From positions 1-45,654 of IMG/VR virus record IMGVR_UViG_3300009466_000006: a DNA stretch of 45,654 bases; one strand, written 5' to 3'. Every line of letters begins with the position of its first letter. Position 1 is the first letter of the stretch. The translations under genes and the position numbers were made by a program. The notes under the pieces were generated by a model. It was not told the origin of the DNA, made no database searches, and saw nothing but the letters and a program-made list of their open reading frames with translations. Of the stretch, positions 7,622-15,198 are shown piece after piece. The stretch comes from a virus.

Positions 7622-7628
7622 TGATACA
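7600..7628. promoter_or_regulatory. Recurrent dyad, site D, between divergent genes
   Basis: Read on the plus strand TGTAGCA, 15 bases, TGATACA; on the minus strand TGTATCA, 15 bases, TGCTACA. It covers the spacer and -10 of the plus-strand promoter and touches the minus-strand start codon, the place expected for a shared operator. Confidence 0.5.
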
Positions 7629-7643
7629 TAAAAAGGGGTAAAA

Positions 7644-7820
7644 ATGCCGACAGCATGGAGCGCAGGCGAGCACGACGTAAAGATGAACCTCAAAGGATTC
7701 TCAGGAACCCTGAACTGCAAGTGCGGGTGGGTGCGAGAGTTGAGCAGAGATGAGTTAATGACCAAAGGCGAGATCTGGCGCGACATAGCAGACGAGCACA
7801 AAGCAGAGTTCAACAAATGA
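7644..7820 (+). CDS. Small plus-strand protein, 58 aa
   Basis: ATG after AAAAGGGG at suitable spacing. The 58-residue protein has LNCKCGW in the middle followed by a helix with charged residues (LSRDELMTKGEIWRDIADEH). A single CxC pair could be half of a metal site shared in a dimer. It overlaps the next plus-strand gene by four bases (ATGA), so the two form a small operon opposite to everything around them. It falls below the usual ORF length cut-off. Confidence 0.6.
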   Translation: MPTAWSAGEHDVKMNLKGFSGTLNCKCGWVRELSRDELMTKGEIWRDIADEHKAEFNK

Positions 7821-8155
7821 GTTATGACCAGCCTTACGGTGGCGAGACAGATGATGGGTGGAAAGAACTTATTGAGGTGTGCCATCGGAAACTGAAGTAC
7901 ATCGATCCTGATTACAAGATTGTTCAGATCAAAGAGAAGTTTGGCGGTCTCAGGTACTACTTCTCTACCGACCTAGAGTTCGGCAGTATCGCCCACGAGA
8001 TCATGGCTGACATTGTGTCCTCTGCCGAGAGGATGGCAGGCCGCACATGTGAGTCGTGTGGGACCTCCCGACACAGGGAGGACGTAGAGAATCGGTCTGT
8101 GCGAGGCTGGTACAAGACCTATTGTGCAAACTGTTTTTCAATCAAGACCGCGTAA
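7817..8155 (+). CDS. Phage zinc-ribbon protein with KEKFGGLRYY motif
   Basis: A 112-residue member of a common phage family: the text QIKEKFGGLRYYFS in the middle, then a helix, then CESCG and, after a short Arg-rich stretch, GWYKTYCANC. The four cysteines form a zinc ribbon. Family function is not known to me. It is the second gene of the plus-strand pair and ends one base before the convergent phosphoesterase stop. Confidence 0.7.
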   Translation: MSYDQPYGGETDDGWKELIEVCHRKLKYIDPDYKIVQIKEKFGGLRYYFSTDLEFGSIAHEIMADIVSSAERMAGRTCESCGTSRHREDVENRSVRGWYKTYCANCFSIKTA

Positions 8156-8156
8156 G

Positions 8157-9134
8157 TTAGTACTTGAATTCTTGACCCGCGTAAAGCGCCCAGCCGTCTT
8201 GGATGTGTACGGTCTCAAGAGAGTACCGGGGATCATTGTCGCGGTAGCGCAAGATCAGCACGCCCTGCTGCCAGTCTTCGTAGTTCTTAATAGGCCGACC
8301 GTGTAAGTCCATAGCGCCCTTAACAGATGGAACCGCACCGTCAACACGGCACAGGCATCCCGGTGTCGCAGCGAACTGTCGCACCGCGCCATGTCGGTCC
8401 TGCTGGGTGGTGTGGTGGACCTCGATGCGGTGGATGTGTCCAAAGATAGTTGAGGTTCTGTCTCCACGGGAGTACGCGCTGGCTGTTGATCCTGATGATC
8501 GAACGATGGTTCCATGCACGCACTTGATCCAGTCGTTGAGCCAGAACTTTCGTGCAGGGTACCCGTCAAGCCAGTCGACCTTGAGGTCGTCTGTGCGCAG
8601 CAAGAAAGGGGCCGACAGTGTTGGCCAGTCAAAGGGAATAAGTGCTCGGGTCAACCCTGCCGATGCGGCATTAAAGCGCAACACGGTGTCGCTGATGCGC
8701 TTGTCGTGGTTACCTTCCAGAACAACAATCTGCGACTTGGGAACTGTGGCGCGTTGCTTGGCAAGAAATTCATGGCCAGCATCGATGGCGGCCTGTGTGG
8801 TCTGCTGCCACACAGGATGCTGGTCGTACTTACTGTGGGCCGGAAGGTCAAGGAAGTCGCCCAGATTGACCACAACGTCTACGCGGGAATCTGCAGCAAC
8901 CGCAGCAAGAATTTGAGTGGCCACATCGATAGCGGCGACATCATGGAAAGGATCGAGAGGGTCAGGGGAGCCCTTGAGGTACCTGTAACCGAACTGAGGA
9001 TCGGGGAGAATGACGGCAGTGTTCCAGCCCTTAAGAAATGCTGGTGCCTTCTTCGGAAGTTTCGCGGGATAAATGTTTACCTTTGAAGCCTTTGTAACAG
9101 GGTCAAACAGGGTGTTCACAGTTTTTTGTGTCAT
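8157..9134 (-). CDS. Calcineurin-like metallophosphoesterase
   Basis: A 325-residue enzyme with all core motifs of the two-metal phosphoesterase fold: DPQ at 45-47, LGDFLDL at 91-97, GNHDKR at 141-146, a conserved His in CVHGT, and GHIHR in the last third. It hydrolyses phosphomono- or diesters; in phages such proteins act on nucleic acid ends, cyclic nucleotides or NAD-type molecules, but the substrate here cannot be told. GGAG lies eight bases before the ATG. The reading is complete. Confidence 0.85.
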   Translation of the reverse strand: MTQKTVNTLFDPVTKASKVNIYPAKLPKKAPAFLKGWNTAVILPDPQFGYRYLKGSPDPLDPFHDVAAIDVATQILAAVAADSRVDVVVNLGDFLDLPAHSKYDQHPVWQQTTQAAIDAGHEFLAKQRATVPKSQIVVLEGNHDKRISDTVLRFNAASAGLTRALIPFDWPTLSAPFLLRTDDLKVDWLDGYPARKFWLNDWIKCVHGTIVRSSGSTASAYSRGDRTSTIFGHIHRIEVHHTTQQDRHGAVRQFAATPGCLCRVDGAVPSVKGAMDLHGRPIKNYEDWQQGVLILRYRDNDPRYSLETVHIQDGWALYAGQEFKY

Positions 9135-9185
9135 AGTGTGTGCTCCGTTGTAGTGTGCCAGTTACTTGTCCGGGTTATTTAGTTG

Positions 9186-9452
9186 TTATTCCTGATCAAA
9201 CTTGTAGTTGCTCCCTGACGTTCTTTTACTGTAAGGCTGAGGAGACTCGCTGCCGCTGCGCTTGAGGCGCCACGCGGTCATCTTGTCGGCACTAGTCAGC
9301 ATTCCCGCACCTATGGGAGACACGTCCGAAGGACCCCTGTACTCGGGATGAGCGGCACCGACCTGACTATCTTTGACAGTGTTCTCCTCAGGAGAATGCA
9401 TCTGCATCGGCTTGCTCTGTTGAAACTGCACAGAAGCCATGTCTTTAGCCAT
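9186..9452 (-). CDS. Hypothetical protein, 88 aa
   Basis: The start is the ATG at 9452, which overlaps the preceding stop (TGATG). The protein is Met/Gln/Ser-rich and low complexity with a basic C-terminus (WRLKRSGS, YSKRTSGSNYK). It resembles its upstream neighbour in style and may be a co-expressed partner. Function unknown. Confidence 0.5.
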   Translation of the reverse strand: MAKDMASVQFQQSKPMQMHSPEENTVKDSQVGAAHPEYRGPSDVSPIGAGMLTSADKMTAWRLKRSGSESPQPYSKRTSGSNYKFDQE

Positions 9453-9919
9453 CAGTAGCCCGCGTACGCCCCGTCGACACCGTCTGCCCATGAGCCAGAG
9501 CGGTTAATCGCTGAAGGAATGATGCGACCGTTTGCCTGAGTGGCTGTCGCGGCGGGATCAATTGTGGGGGGAACAACTGCTTTCACGCGGTAGGAAGCAC
9601 CGCTGCGCTCGCTGCCCCATGCAACGTTTGGTCGGACCTGTAGCCCGGGAACGACGTAGGGGTCACCACTCTTGATGTTTCCTGTCTTAGGCACCAGTTC
9701 GCCACGCAGCGGTGGAACCGCGTTCGCGTTAGCAAAATCTGTGATGGTGGACATGCCCATAGGAATACGGGGGCTACCCACGCGTGCCATGCCAGCCAGC
9801 GCCTCTTCAGGCGTGGGAAGATTAACTCGGGGCGCCGCAGCGGCCAGAGAATCCATGTGACTTGACGGGGCACCTTCGCGCCGTCGAACTGCAGAACCAG
9901 AAGAACGCCAATTAGCCAT
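9452..9919 (-). CDS. Hypothetical protein, 155 aa
   Basis: Start at the ATG at 9919 with AAAGGAG six bases upstream; the longer frame to 10345 is antisense-like text over the SpoVS gene and is not real. The protein is Pro/Gly/Arg-rich with few predicted helices (LAGMARVGSPRIPMGMSTI, GNIKSGDPYVVPG). No family recognised. Confidence 0.55.
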   Translation of the reverse strand: MANWRSSGSAVRRREGAPSSHMDSLAAAAPRVNLPTPEEALAGMARVGSPRIPMGMSTITDFANANAVPPLRGELVPKTGNIKSGDPYVVPGLQVRPNVAWGSERSGASYRVKAVVPPTIDPAATATQANGRIIPSAINRSGSWADGVDGAYAGY

Positions 9920-9975
9920 GTAAGGCTCCTTTCCTACCATTACAACGGTAGAGAAACCTTGGCCTCGCGTCTGCA

Positions 9976-10266
9976 CTAACTGACAGTTATTACAAACAGA
10001 ATTGCGCTGATCTCTCCATCGCGGGATTCGATGCTGGTAAAACCGGGCTTGCAGACAAGGTCGTAGCCTCGGGGTGCCACGTAGCCACGGGCGATTGCGA
10101 TGCCCTTGACGGCTTGGTTCACAGAGCCCGCGCCAACCGCCCGAAGACGAACTAACTTGTGCTCGTATATCGCGTGAGCGATGGCCGAGGCCACCGCTTG
10201 CGGGTTTGATCCGGCGCTTACTCGGAGGGGTTGGTCTTCCGATACGCCGACAATTGAATCGGTCAT
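9976..10266 (-). CDS. SpoVS-like protein
   Basis: The protein is a close match in pattern to stage V sporulation protein S of Bacillus and relatives: LRVSAGSNPQAVASAIAHAI, then VGAGSVNQAVKGIAIARGY, then VAPRGYDLVCKPGF and a hydrophobic final strand. SpoVS is a small alpha/beta protein of the Alba-like group that probably binds nucleic acid. The start is uncertain: ATG at 10266 has AGG at seven bases; an in-frame ATG at 10272 adds two residues. In an actinophage it may affect host development, or bind RNA or DNA in infection. Confidence 0.8.
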   Translation of the reverse strand: MTDSIVGVSEDQPLRVSAGSNPQAVASAIAHAIYEHKLVRLRAVGAGSVNQAVKGIAIARGYVAPRGYDLVCKPGFTSIESRDGEISAILFVITVS

Positions 10267-10334
10267 AGTCATACCTAGGGGTCCAGTGGGTGGTCGTTGG
10301 TACCACGGTATGGACAAAACACGTCCCTGACTGT

Positions 10335-10931
10335 CTAAAAATCATTCTGGTCTCGAAACTTAGGGTCTTCCAATTTTGTTAAAATATCCTTCTCGTACCC
10401 GGTAATGGCGACCTGACCCACTATCCGAGCAATCACGTAAGAGTCCGCCAAATTGTCATCCGTAAACTCAGCACCGTACTTTTTGTACACACTGAGAAGA
10501 ACCTCGTTCTTTTTTGCGTTACCTCGATCCGTAGCAAACTTTTTTACCATCGTCGGGGGAACCCTCAAAGGAAACTGAGAAGGCCCTGAAAAGTTCTCGT
10601 AAAAAAACATCCGGGTGGTGCCATGCAACTCACCCAAAGCCACCGCACTATGGCTATGCACCACAGAGTCCTCAGTACCTACATCAACAATTTCAAAACC
10701 CTGAGAAGAAAACTCCGCCACGGTATCGCTAATAAAACGAGTAATGTCGTGCAAACGGGCAATCCCACGAAGTTGCGACTTAAACAGCCGCGACTCGTAC
10801 GCAAGATCGTCTACCCCCAAAAGTGTCACGGCAAAGCCAGTCAGACTGGGGTCAAGTCCAACCACTACATGCTGGGGGCCTCCTGTACGAAGGCCACCCG
10901 ACGCGACAATCCTTGGCACCTGTTTAGACAC
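10335..10931 (-). CDS. RuvC-like Holliday junction resolvase
   Basis: A 198-residue RNase H-fold nuclease. VVVGLDPSLTGFAV carries the first catalytic Asp (27), VDVGTEDSVV the Glu (88), and DDNLADSYVIA the last acidic pair (159 and 163). Enzymes of this kind cut branched DNA made during phage recombination and before packaging. The start is taken as GTG at 10931, overlapping the upstream stop by eight bases; the binding site is weak, and GTG at 10919 is possible. The longer frame to 11075 reads through the neighbour. Confidence 0.75.
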   Translation of the reverse strand: MSKQVPRIVASGGLRTGGPQHVVVGLDPSLTGFAVTLLGVDDLAYESRLFKSQLRGIARLHDITRFISDTVAEFSSQGFEIVDVGTEDSVVHSHSAVALGELHGTTRMFFYENFSGPSQFPLRVPPTMVKKFATDRGNAKKNEVLLSVYKKYGAEFTDDNLADSYVIARIVGQVAITGYEKDILTKLEDPKFRDQNDF

Positions 10932-11451
10932 CGACAGAAACCAGATCTTCAACCTGCAGATCATGAATAGAAGACAGCAACTCTTGCGGAACCTCACGAG
11001 AAGTATTCGTCGGGTCCCACCCCGGAGTAGTCCCCAAAGACCAACCCACTTGCGCGGTAATCCAACCAATGACATCTACCTTACGGCACCAGTCATCAAT
11101 GTCGGTGTACGCCAAAACCGTGACCCTGTCCAGCCGCCTGTCCCGCTCACGGATAACAAGGGGAGAACTTGGACTACGTACCCGACGAACCTCCAAATTA
11201 GGAAGCACATCAGGAAGATCCTTAAACTTGTAATGCTGGGAAGAATCCCACACCGAGGCCGTCCAATAACAACACGTCGCCTTAGCGACAGCCAACTCAC
11301 ACGCCGCCGCAGCCACAGACGCACGCAGGTTGTCTTCCATCCGCGACTTGTCGTAATAAGCCGCGTCAGCCTTGCCCGCGTTTGCGCTATTCCGACGAAG
11401 ACCGACCTGATACGCCATCTCCAATTCCCATGTCTCTAACTTGATTTTCAT
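10924..11451 (-). CDS. Possible PD-(D/E)XK-fold protein, 175 aa
   Basis: Starts with ATGA overlapping the upstream stop, with GGGGTGG before it. A helix ending ELAVAK is followed by LPDVLPNLEVRRV, resembling the D...ExK/R core of restriction-like nucleases, and a later strand with RVTVLAYTD. The family is unknown to me. It lies between a resolvase and a MazG-like protein in the recombination block, which suits a nuclease, but the catalytic Lys is Arg here, so this is a weak guess. Confidence 0.5.
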   Translation of the reverse strand: MKIKLETWELEMAYQVGLRRNSANAGKADAAYYDKSRMEDNLRASVAAAACELAVAKATCCYWTASVWDSSQHYKFKDLPDVLPNLEVRRVRSPSSPLVIRERDRRLDRVTVLAYTDIDDWCRKVDVIGWITAQVGWSLGTTPGWDPTNTSREVPQELLSSIHDLQVEDLVSVGV

Positions 11452-11813
11452 CCGCGCCACCCCGCGATGACATCAAGAAGCAGGTACCCAGCAAGATCAA
11501 TTGCAGGGTGCTCTCCGTCACCACCATTGGCCCCGAGGCCATTTCGTATGCGGTTCAATTTGTCATCCATCCGTACTGCCATCCTTTCGCGAGGGGTCAT
11601 ATTTCGAGCAAAAATGTCGAGAGGCTGGAGAGCAGAGTCTCCATACCTTCGGTTTTTCAGTAAGAGAAGGTGAGTTAACGCTATGCCGACCTCAGCAATT
11701 TCTTGCTGGGTTTTGTTGTCAGAGTCTTCGAGCGTCTGCTTGATGTCAAAGAGTGCGTCAAGGGGTGACCACAACTCGGGAAGACCTTCCCAGTTGGAGT
11801 AAGGGCGGCTCAC
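11448..11813 (-). CDS. MazG/DUF1599-like all-alpha protein (tentative)
   Basis: A 121-residue helical protein with KNRRYGDSALQPLDIF, then RMAVRMDDKLNRI and DLAGYLLLDVI. This pattern is common in phages and resembles all-alpha NTP pyrophosphatases, where acidic residues in helices hold magnesium. It may clean the nucleotide pool. It starts with a GTG overlapping the upstream stop (GTGA) and ends by ATGA overlap with the next gene. Confidence 0.6.
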   Translation of the reverse strand: MSRPYSNWEGLPELWSPLDALFDIKQTLEDSDNKTQQEIAEVGIALTHLLLLKNRRYGDSALQPLDIFARNMTPRERMAVRMDDKLNRIRNGLGANGGDGEHPAIDLAGYLLLDVIAGWRG

Positions 11814-12157
11814 GAGTAGGCCAGTTCACAAAGGTGTGACCGCCAGATCATTACTGGTCGAGACCCTTGGCGGCTTGAGCGAATGTAGTAACCCGTTGGG
11901 TCAAGATGTCCTTCGGAGACCATGAAGCGAAGCATTGGACCAAGCACGCGGGTGTCAACTCCTAAACTGTCAATGGCTCCCTTGGCTTCGCGCTTAGAAA
12001 TTTCTTCCCAGACATCATCAATAATAAACTCACGATTCTTTTTACTTACTTTGATAATTGCTGAGAACACTTGTCGAAGCCAGCGCTCTTCTTTGACCGA
12101 CCACGTCTTGGAGTGGCCACGTATAAATGCGTTAGATAACTGTGCGGGTGTAATCAT
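11810..12157 (-). CDS. Winged-helix-like phage protein, 115 aa
   Basis: Start at ATG 12157 after GGGAG; the N-terminal extension to 12274 is antisense-like. The text FIIDDVWEEISKREAK, then LGVDTRVLGPMLRFMVSEGHL, then GYYIRSSRQG and VMIWRS is typical of a phage family that looks like a winged-helix domain. It might bind DNA or act as an adaptor. It lies between the UvsY-like and MazG-like genes. Confidence 0.55.
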   Translation of the reverse strand: MITPAQLSNAFIRGHSKTWSVKEERWLRQVFSAIIKVSKKNREFIIDDVWEEISKREAKGAIDSLGVDTRVLGPMLRFMVSEGHLDPTGYYIRSSRQGSRPVMIWRSHLCELAYS

Positions 12158-12167
12158 TGCGTTCTCC

Positions 12168-12659
12168 CTAGGGCGCCCAGCGGTTAGATTTACGATTGTT
12201 AAACGATGTCCTCCGGGTAAGTTCCCGGCTGATGAGGTTGGAATCCCGGTCAAGGTTGTTCGATAGGGATTCAATTAGTTTTCGGTACGCGTAGGCGACC
12301 TCTAACTCTTCCTTAAGTGCAACGACTTGAGGATCTTGAGCGACTGCGGCTTTCGCGTAAGTCACTAACTTTTCTGCCTTACCGCTGTCTTTTCCTGCAA
12401 GCATTTTCATGCCTTCAAGTGATGAAATCCTTTTTTCTAAAGATCGCTCATCGACCTGAGCACAGGAAACCTGCACACCGACAAAGTCGGAGTAAGCGGT
12501 GTACTCGGAATAGAGAACCATGAGTTCTTCGTCACCAACAGAGGTCAGGTCTCTAGGTAATTCAGGAAGGTCGTACCCCGGCTTTTGTGGTTCCCGAATT
12601 CCTTGTGAAACGAGTGCGTCCATGGCCGTGCGGGACGCATTGTCCATACGAAGGTTCAC
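12168..12659 (-). CDS. UvsY-like helical protein, possible recombination mediator
   Basis: A 163-residue, mostly helical protein. The start is GTG at 12659, overlapping the upstream stop (GTGA) with GAGG seven bases before it. LPELPRDLTSVGDEELMVLYSEYTAY is followed by a Lys/Glu-rich helical region and SNNLDRDSNLISRELTRR. This resembles the small helical proteins next to RecB/Cas4-like nucleases in large phages. By size, composition and place it could do the job of T4 UvsY, which loads the recombinase on ssDNA. That is an inference from context. Confidence 0.5.
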   Translation of the reverse strand: MNLRMDNASRTAMDALVSQGIREPQKPGYDLPELPRDLTSVGDEELMVLYSEYTAYSDFVGVQVSCAQVDERSLEKRISSLEGMKMLAGKDSGKAEKLVTYAKAAVAQDPQVVALKEELEVAYAYRKLIESLSNNLDRDSNLISRELTRRTSFNNRKSNRWAP

Positions 12660-13528
12660 GCGGGGACCTCGATTTCTTTGCATGACTTACAGCCGTCAGG
12701 TGACACATTGCAGGCCGGTGGTGTGTTCGATCGAACCGCGTACGCGATGTCGTACGCGTTGTCGAGCATGTCTTTGACGATGAAGGGATCGGCCTTGACG
12801 ACGAACTCTTTGTATGACTGGTCTGCTTTGAGTTCGTACAGGAACACGATTTCCGATGGGGCGGATTCCAACTCTCCACGCTCTGCCATCCTGCGGGCAA
12901 GTTCCAAATACAACTGCCCTTGACGAATGTGTGTGGGGAATGGGCGCCGGACATCTCGCCACGCAGTAAACAGGTCATTTCCGCCCTTGAATAAAGAGGG
13001 CTGCTCCATACGCATTGTGCCTGACCCAACAGATTTGATCTCGATCATGAAGTCATCTTTGAGACCTTTGACCCAACCGTCAGAGTGTCCAGCGATCATC
13101 AGGTCAGGGTCTGTAAGCGGGACTTCCTTATAGGAAACCTGAGGATCTCCACACAGACTGCAACACTCGGGTGAGGTGTCCCAAAATCGGTTTCCACAGT
13201 CATGGCACTGCCACACGCCGTAAAGCCATCCACCTTCGCGAATCCACTCCTGCCACTTGTGGTGGATTGAGTGGCCCTCGTCAAAGATTGATTGCAGACG
13301 AAGTCCGGGCCGGTCTTCATTCTGAGTGACTCCGATAATACGAAAATATGAAGCCCGCATACAGAAGTCATTCTTAACCAGTTCAGACGGGTGGATAACG
13401 TCTTGACGTCGAGAGGTGTCTAGAGGTCGAGTAAGCAAGTGTCTTTCGATAGGACCGATAAGACGCGTCTCTGCCTTCTTAGTGTCAAGAAACTGCTTTA
13501 GTGAACCGCTTGGCTTTGTTCCCACCAT
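12656..13528 (-). CDS. Cas4/RecB-like PD-(D/E)XK exonuclease
   Basis: A 290-residue nuclease. The core is IAGHSDGW followed by DFMIEIKSVG, the D...ExK metal site, and later IRQGQLYLELA, matching the RecB-family QxxxY helix. A cysteine in FCMRAS near the N-terminus plus CNVSPDGCKSC at the C-terminus make the four-cysteine Fe-S clasp of Cas4/AddB-type enzymes. An inserted zinc-ribbon-like stretch (CHDCG...CSLCG) lies between. It likely makes 3' single-stranded ends for RecA. Start ATG 13528 has GGAG four bases upstream; it overlaps the whiB gene by 44 bases. The GTG at 13525 is also possible. Confidence 0.8.
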   Translation of the reverse strand: MVGTKPSGSLKQFLDTKKAETRLIGPIERHLLTRPLDTSRRQDVIHPSELVKNDFCMRASYFRIIGVTQNEDRPGLRLQSIFDEGHSIHHKWQEWIREGGWLYGVWQCHDCGNRFWDTSPECCSLCGDPQVSYKEVPLTDPDLMIAGHSDGWVKGLKDDFMIEIKSVGSGTMRMEQPSLFKGGNDLFTAWRDVRRPFPTHIRQGQLYLELARRMAERGELESAPSEIVFLYELKADQSYKEFVVKADPFIVKDMLDNAYDIAYAVRSNTPPACNVSPDGCKSCKEIEVPA

Positions 13529-13838
13529 CATGCTCCAATATGAACTGTTTGAGTGTCTTGGTTTTTGTGGACTTTTCCCATTTGCGTTGGAGGTGGCTGC
13601 GCTCGCGATGAGACATACCTCCCCAGATGCCATGGGTGTCTTCCATAGAAATGGCGTACCAAAGACACTGGTTTCGGACGGGGCATGGGGGATCGCCCTC
13701 GCCGGTTCCCCAGCAGATAGATTTTGCTTTGTCCGCAATGGGCTTGTAGAGACGACGGTCTCGGGGCGGATAAAAGATATCGGTATCGACGTCCATGCAC
13801 TTGGCGTCGTACCGCCACGAATGGGCGGGTTCTTGCAC
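13485..13838 (-). CDS. whiB: WhiB-family iron-sulfur transcription factor with expanded cysteine spacing
   Basis: A 117-residue WhiB-like regulator, a family limited to actinobacteria and their phages. It shows a first Cys14, acidic text DTDIFYPP, then Cys42, Cys52, Cys58 and the signature HGIWGGM at 69-75, followed by a basic helix RERSHLQRKWEK. Family members hold a 4Fe-4S cluster and bind the main sigma factor. The second and third cysteines are normally two residues apart; here nine residues (42 to 52) separate them. Start GTG at 13838 after GGAGG. A 120-base gap upstream carries dyad site E. Confidence 0.88.
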   Translation of the reverse strand: MQEPAHSWRYDAKCMDVDTDIFYPPRDRRLYKPIADKAKSICWGTGEGDPPCPVRNQCLWYAISMEDTHGIWGGMSHRERSHLQRKWEKSTKTKTLKQFILEHDGGNKAKRFTKAVS

Positions 13839-13958
13839 TAGTCCTCCGAGTGGTAAGTAACGGCTGATGGCTCTTGTGCATCGGCAGGTGTGTACTTACG
13901 GCTTGGATACCGCTAGTGGCTGTATTACGAGGAGTGTAGCATGAGTATGCAGTAGACA
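13839..13958 (-). promoter_or_regulatory. Leader region of whiB
   Basis: A 120-base gap, long for this genome. Minus-strand TACACT at the right arm of dyad site E could serve as a -10 box (TG one base upstream makes it extended). It leaves a leader of about 90 bases before the GTG. No stable hairpin was obvious. Confidence 0.35.
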
Positions 13959-13963
13959 TTACA
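13935..13963. promoter_or_regulatory. Recurrent dyad, site E, upstream of whiB
   Basis: On the minus strand TGTAATG, 15 bases, TGCTACA. The right arm is the exact half-site and the left keeps TGTA. The left arm overlaps the stop codon of the upstream endonuclease gene. Confidence 0.45.
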
Positions 13964-14276
13964 ACGCCCCCTCACGAAGGGCTATGAAGTCGTTCTCGTC
14001 AATGACGACGTAGTCCCGTCCTTCGAGATGAAACGCTAGGACAGGCATTCGCCCATCCATAATTGCCTCAACCCGGATCTTGTCGAGAACGGCTGAGGTA
14101 AGACTGATGGATTTCTTGCTGGTGTACTTGTGTTCTATAAGGAGGTCGTCGGTGCGTACATCACCTTTGCGGCTCCAGAACGCGCCCGAGGCTGCAGTTC
14201 GTTGCCCGCCCATAACCTTTTCCAGTCTCTTCTCATGATGCTGAGACTGTTTCTGGCCCTCAGTCTTCATCGCCAT
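13959..14276 (-). CDS. PD-(D/E)XK endonuclease-like protein
   Basis: A 105-residue protein with the compact nuclease core SGAFWSRKGDVRTDDLLIEHKYTSKKSISL. The GDV...D...EHK arrangement gives the metal-binding acids and the catalytic Lys of small Holliday-junction-resolvase-like phage endonucleases. The start ATG at 14276 is chosen over 14312 because the latter lies deep in the neighbour; ATG 14270 is also possible. The overlap with the upstream gene is 17 bases. Confidence 0.65.
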   Translation of the reverse strand: MAMKTEGQKQSQHHEKRLEKVMGGQRTAASGAFWSRKGDVRTDDLLIEHKYTSKKSISLTSAVLDKIRVEAIMDGRMPVLAFHLEGRDYVVIDENDFIALREGAL

Positions 14277-14589
14277 CCACTGTGAGAGCGGCCAGTTCAC
14301 GGGCCGCGCCAAATGCTATGGCGGAAGTTCCCTCAAAATGGCAATGAATCTTGCGAATTTTTGCAGCCAGATCCTTTCGGAGATCTGCTTCTAGGCAGAC
14401 TTTTGGGATGCTGGTAAGGGTGTCTGGGTGTTCGTTCATAAACCGCTGAGTGAGAATCTCTTCGTACTCAAAGAGGGCGTTGATTGCTGTAGTTGCCAGC
14501 AACTGTGCGTCCTTCTCAGAAAGGTTGTGTTTATCCTTAATAACTTGTGCAACATATTTATCACCGTCTGTGACGATTGTGTGTTCCAT
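14260..14589 (-). CDS. Hypothetical protein, 109 aa
   Basis: A helical, acidic protein with no known family; KHNLSEKDAQLLATTAINALFEYEEIL is the clearest helix. The binding site AAAGG is about thirteen bases before the ATG, an awkward distance. Dyad site F lies immediately upstream, so it is the first gene of a block with the endonuclease. Confidence 0.5.
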   Translation of the reverse strand: MEHTIVTDGDKYVAQVIKDKHNLSEKDAQLLATTAINALFEYEEILTQRFMNEHPDTLTSIPKVCLEADLRKDLAAKIRKIHCHFEGTSAIAFGAARELAALTVDGDED

Positions 14590-14597
14590 GGGAGAAC

Positions 14598-14626
14598 TGT
14601 ACCTTTCATTGCAAGTATATGCAACA
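14598..14626. promoter_or_regulatory. Recurrent dyad, site F
   Basis: On the minus strand TGTTGCA, 18 bases, TACA. The left arm differs by one base from TGTAGCA. This copy was found by looking for TGT at the predicted distance from a TACA, after the pattern had been drawn from other gaps. Confidence 0.45.
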
Positions 14627-14655
14627 CCCAGACACCCGCGTGTCGGACCTATTTA

Positions 14656-15123
14656 TCAGGCTAATTGGTTACAGCGGCTCCCGGATATGTACCAGTGACG
14701 CTTTCCGTCACCGAACCGGAATGCTGTCCAGAAGGCGCGATCCTGCCAGTATCGGCTCCATTTATTAATGGATTTCCCGCGAAGATCACGGATCTCTTTG
14801 ATCCGGTGGCCTCCTGATTTCTTTTCTTCAGGAATCATCAAATACGTTAAGGACACCCTCCAAGAACGATCCAAAAATTGGTACGCACCTCTCGCTGATG
14901 ATGTTTTGTTTGCTGCCCTGTAATTGAATCGGGACTCCTGATACATGATGCACTCCCGGAAATCTTCATGTTCGGGTGAGTGCCATTCGCCTTTATACAG
15001 GCTTGGCTGGTAGCCCAACCAGCGGGCTTTCTTGTCTACGCTGCTGGGTTCCGCTATGGCGGAGGTTGTGCTGAGTAGCAGTCCTGCAATTAATGCTGTT
15101 ATGAAAATAAGTTTCTTTTGCAT
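14656..15123 (-). CDS. Secreted lysozyme/transglycosylase-like protein
   Basis: A 155-residue protein that begins with a clear signal peptide (MQKKLIFITALIAGLLLSTT, then SAIA) of about 24 residues. The mature part has CIMYQESRFNYRAAN, with Glu63 placed as the catalytic acid of goose-type/SLT or Rpf-like muralytic domains, followed by SARGAYQFLDRSWR. It should act on cell-wall peptidoglycan after export, as an endolysin or during release. Start ATG 15123 follows TTGGAG. Two Cys (58 and 152) may form a disulfide. It is separate from the tail module. Confidence 0.65.
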   Translation of the reverse strand: MQKKLIFITALIAGLLLSTTSAIAEPSSVDKKARWLGYQPSLYKGEWHSPEHEDFRECIMYQESRFNYRAANKTSSARGAYQFLDRSWRVSLTYLMIPEEKKSGGHRIKEIRDLRGKSINKWSRYWQDRAFWTAFRFGDGKRHWYISGSRCNQLA

Positions 15124-15198
15124 GGTTCTCCAATGCTTGAGGGTCAGGTCAAGTCTTGGCAATAGGCGGCTCCTCTCATCTGTTGGCAGATTCGTAGT

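Noticed and set aside
8514-9086. 190-aa plus-strand frame
   Set aside because: It is antisense to the metallophosphoesterase, whose motifs are all intact.
9899-9948. Possible tenth dyad copy upstream of the 155-aa gene
   Set aside because: TGTA and TACA are present but three bases closer than in all other copies.
12724-12740. 12-bp palindrome GTTCGATCGAAC
   Set aside because: It lies in the Cas4-like gene without repeats or neighbours; a chance palindrome is enough to explain it.
13528-13959. 143-aa minus-strand frame over whiB
   Set aside because: It covers whiB in a different frame and has Arg/Ser/Pro-rich shadow-type text. Its TAATG overlap with the upstream stop is chance.
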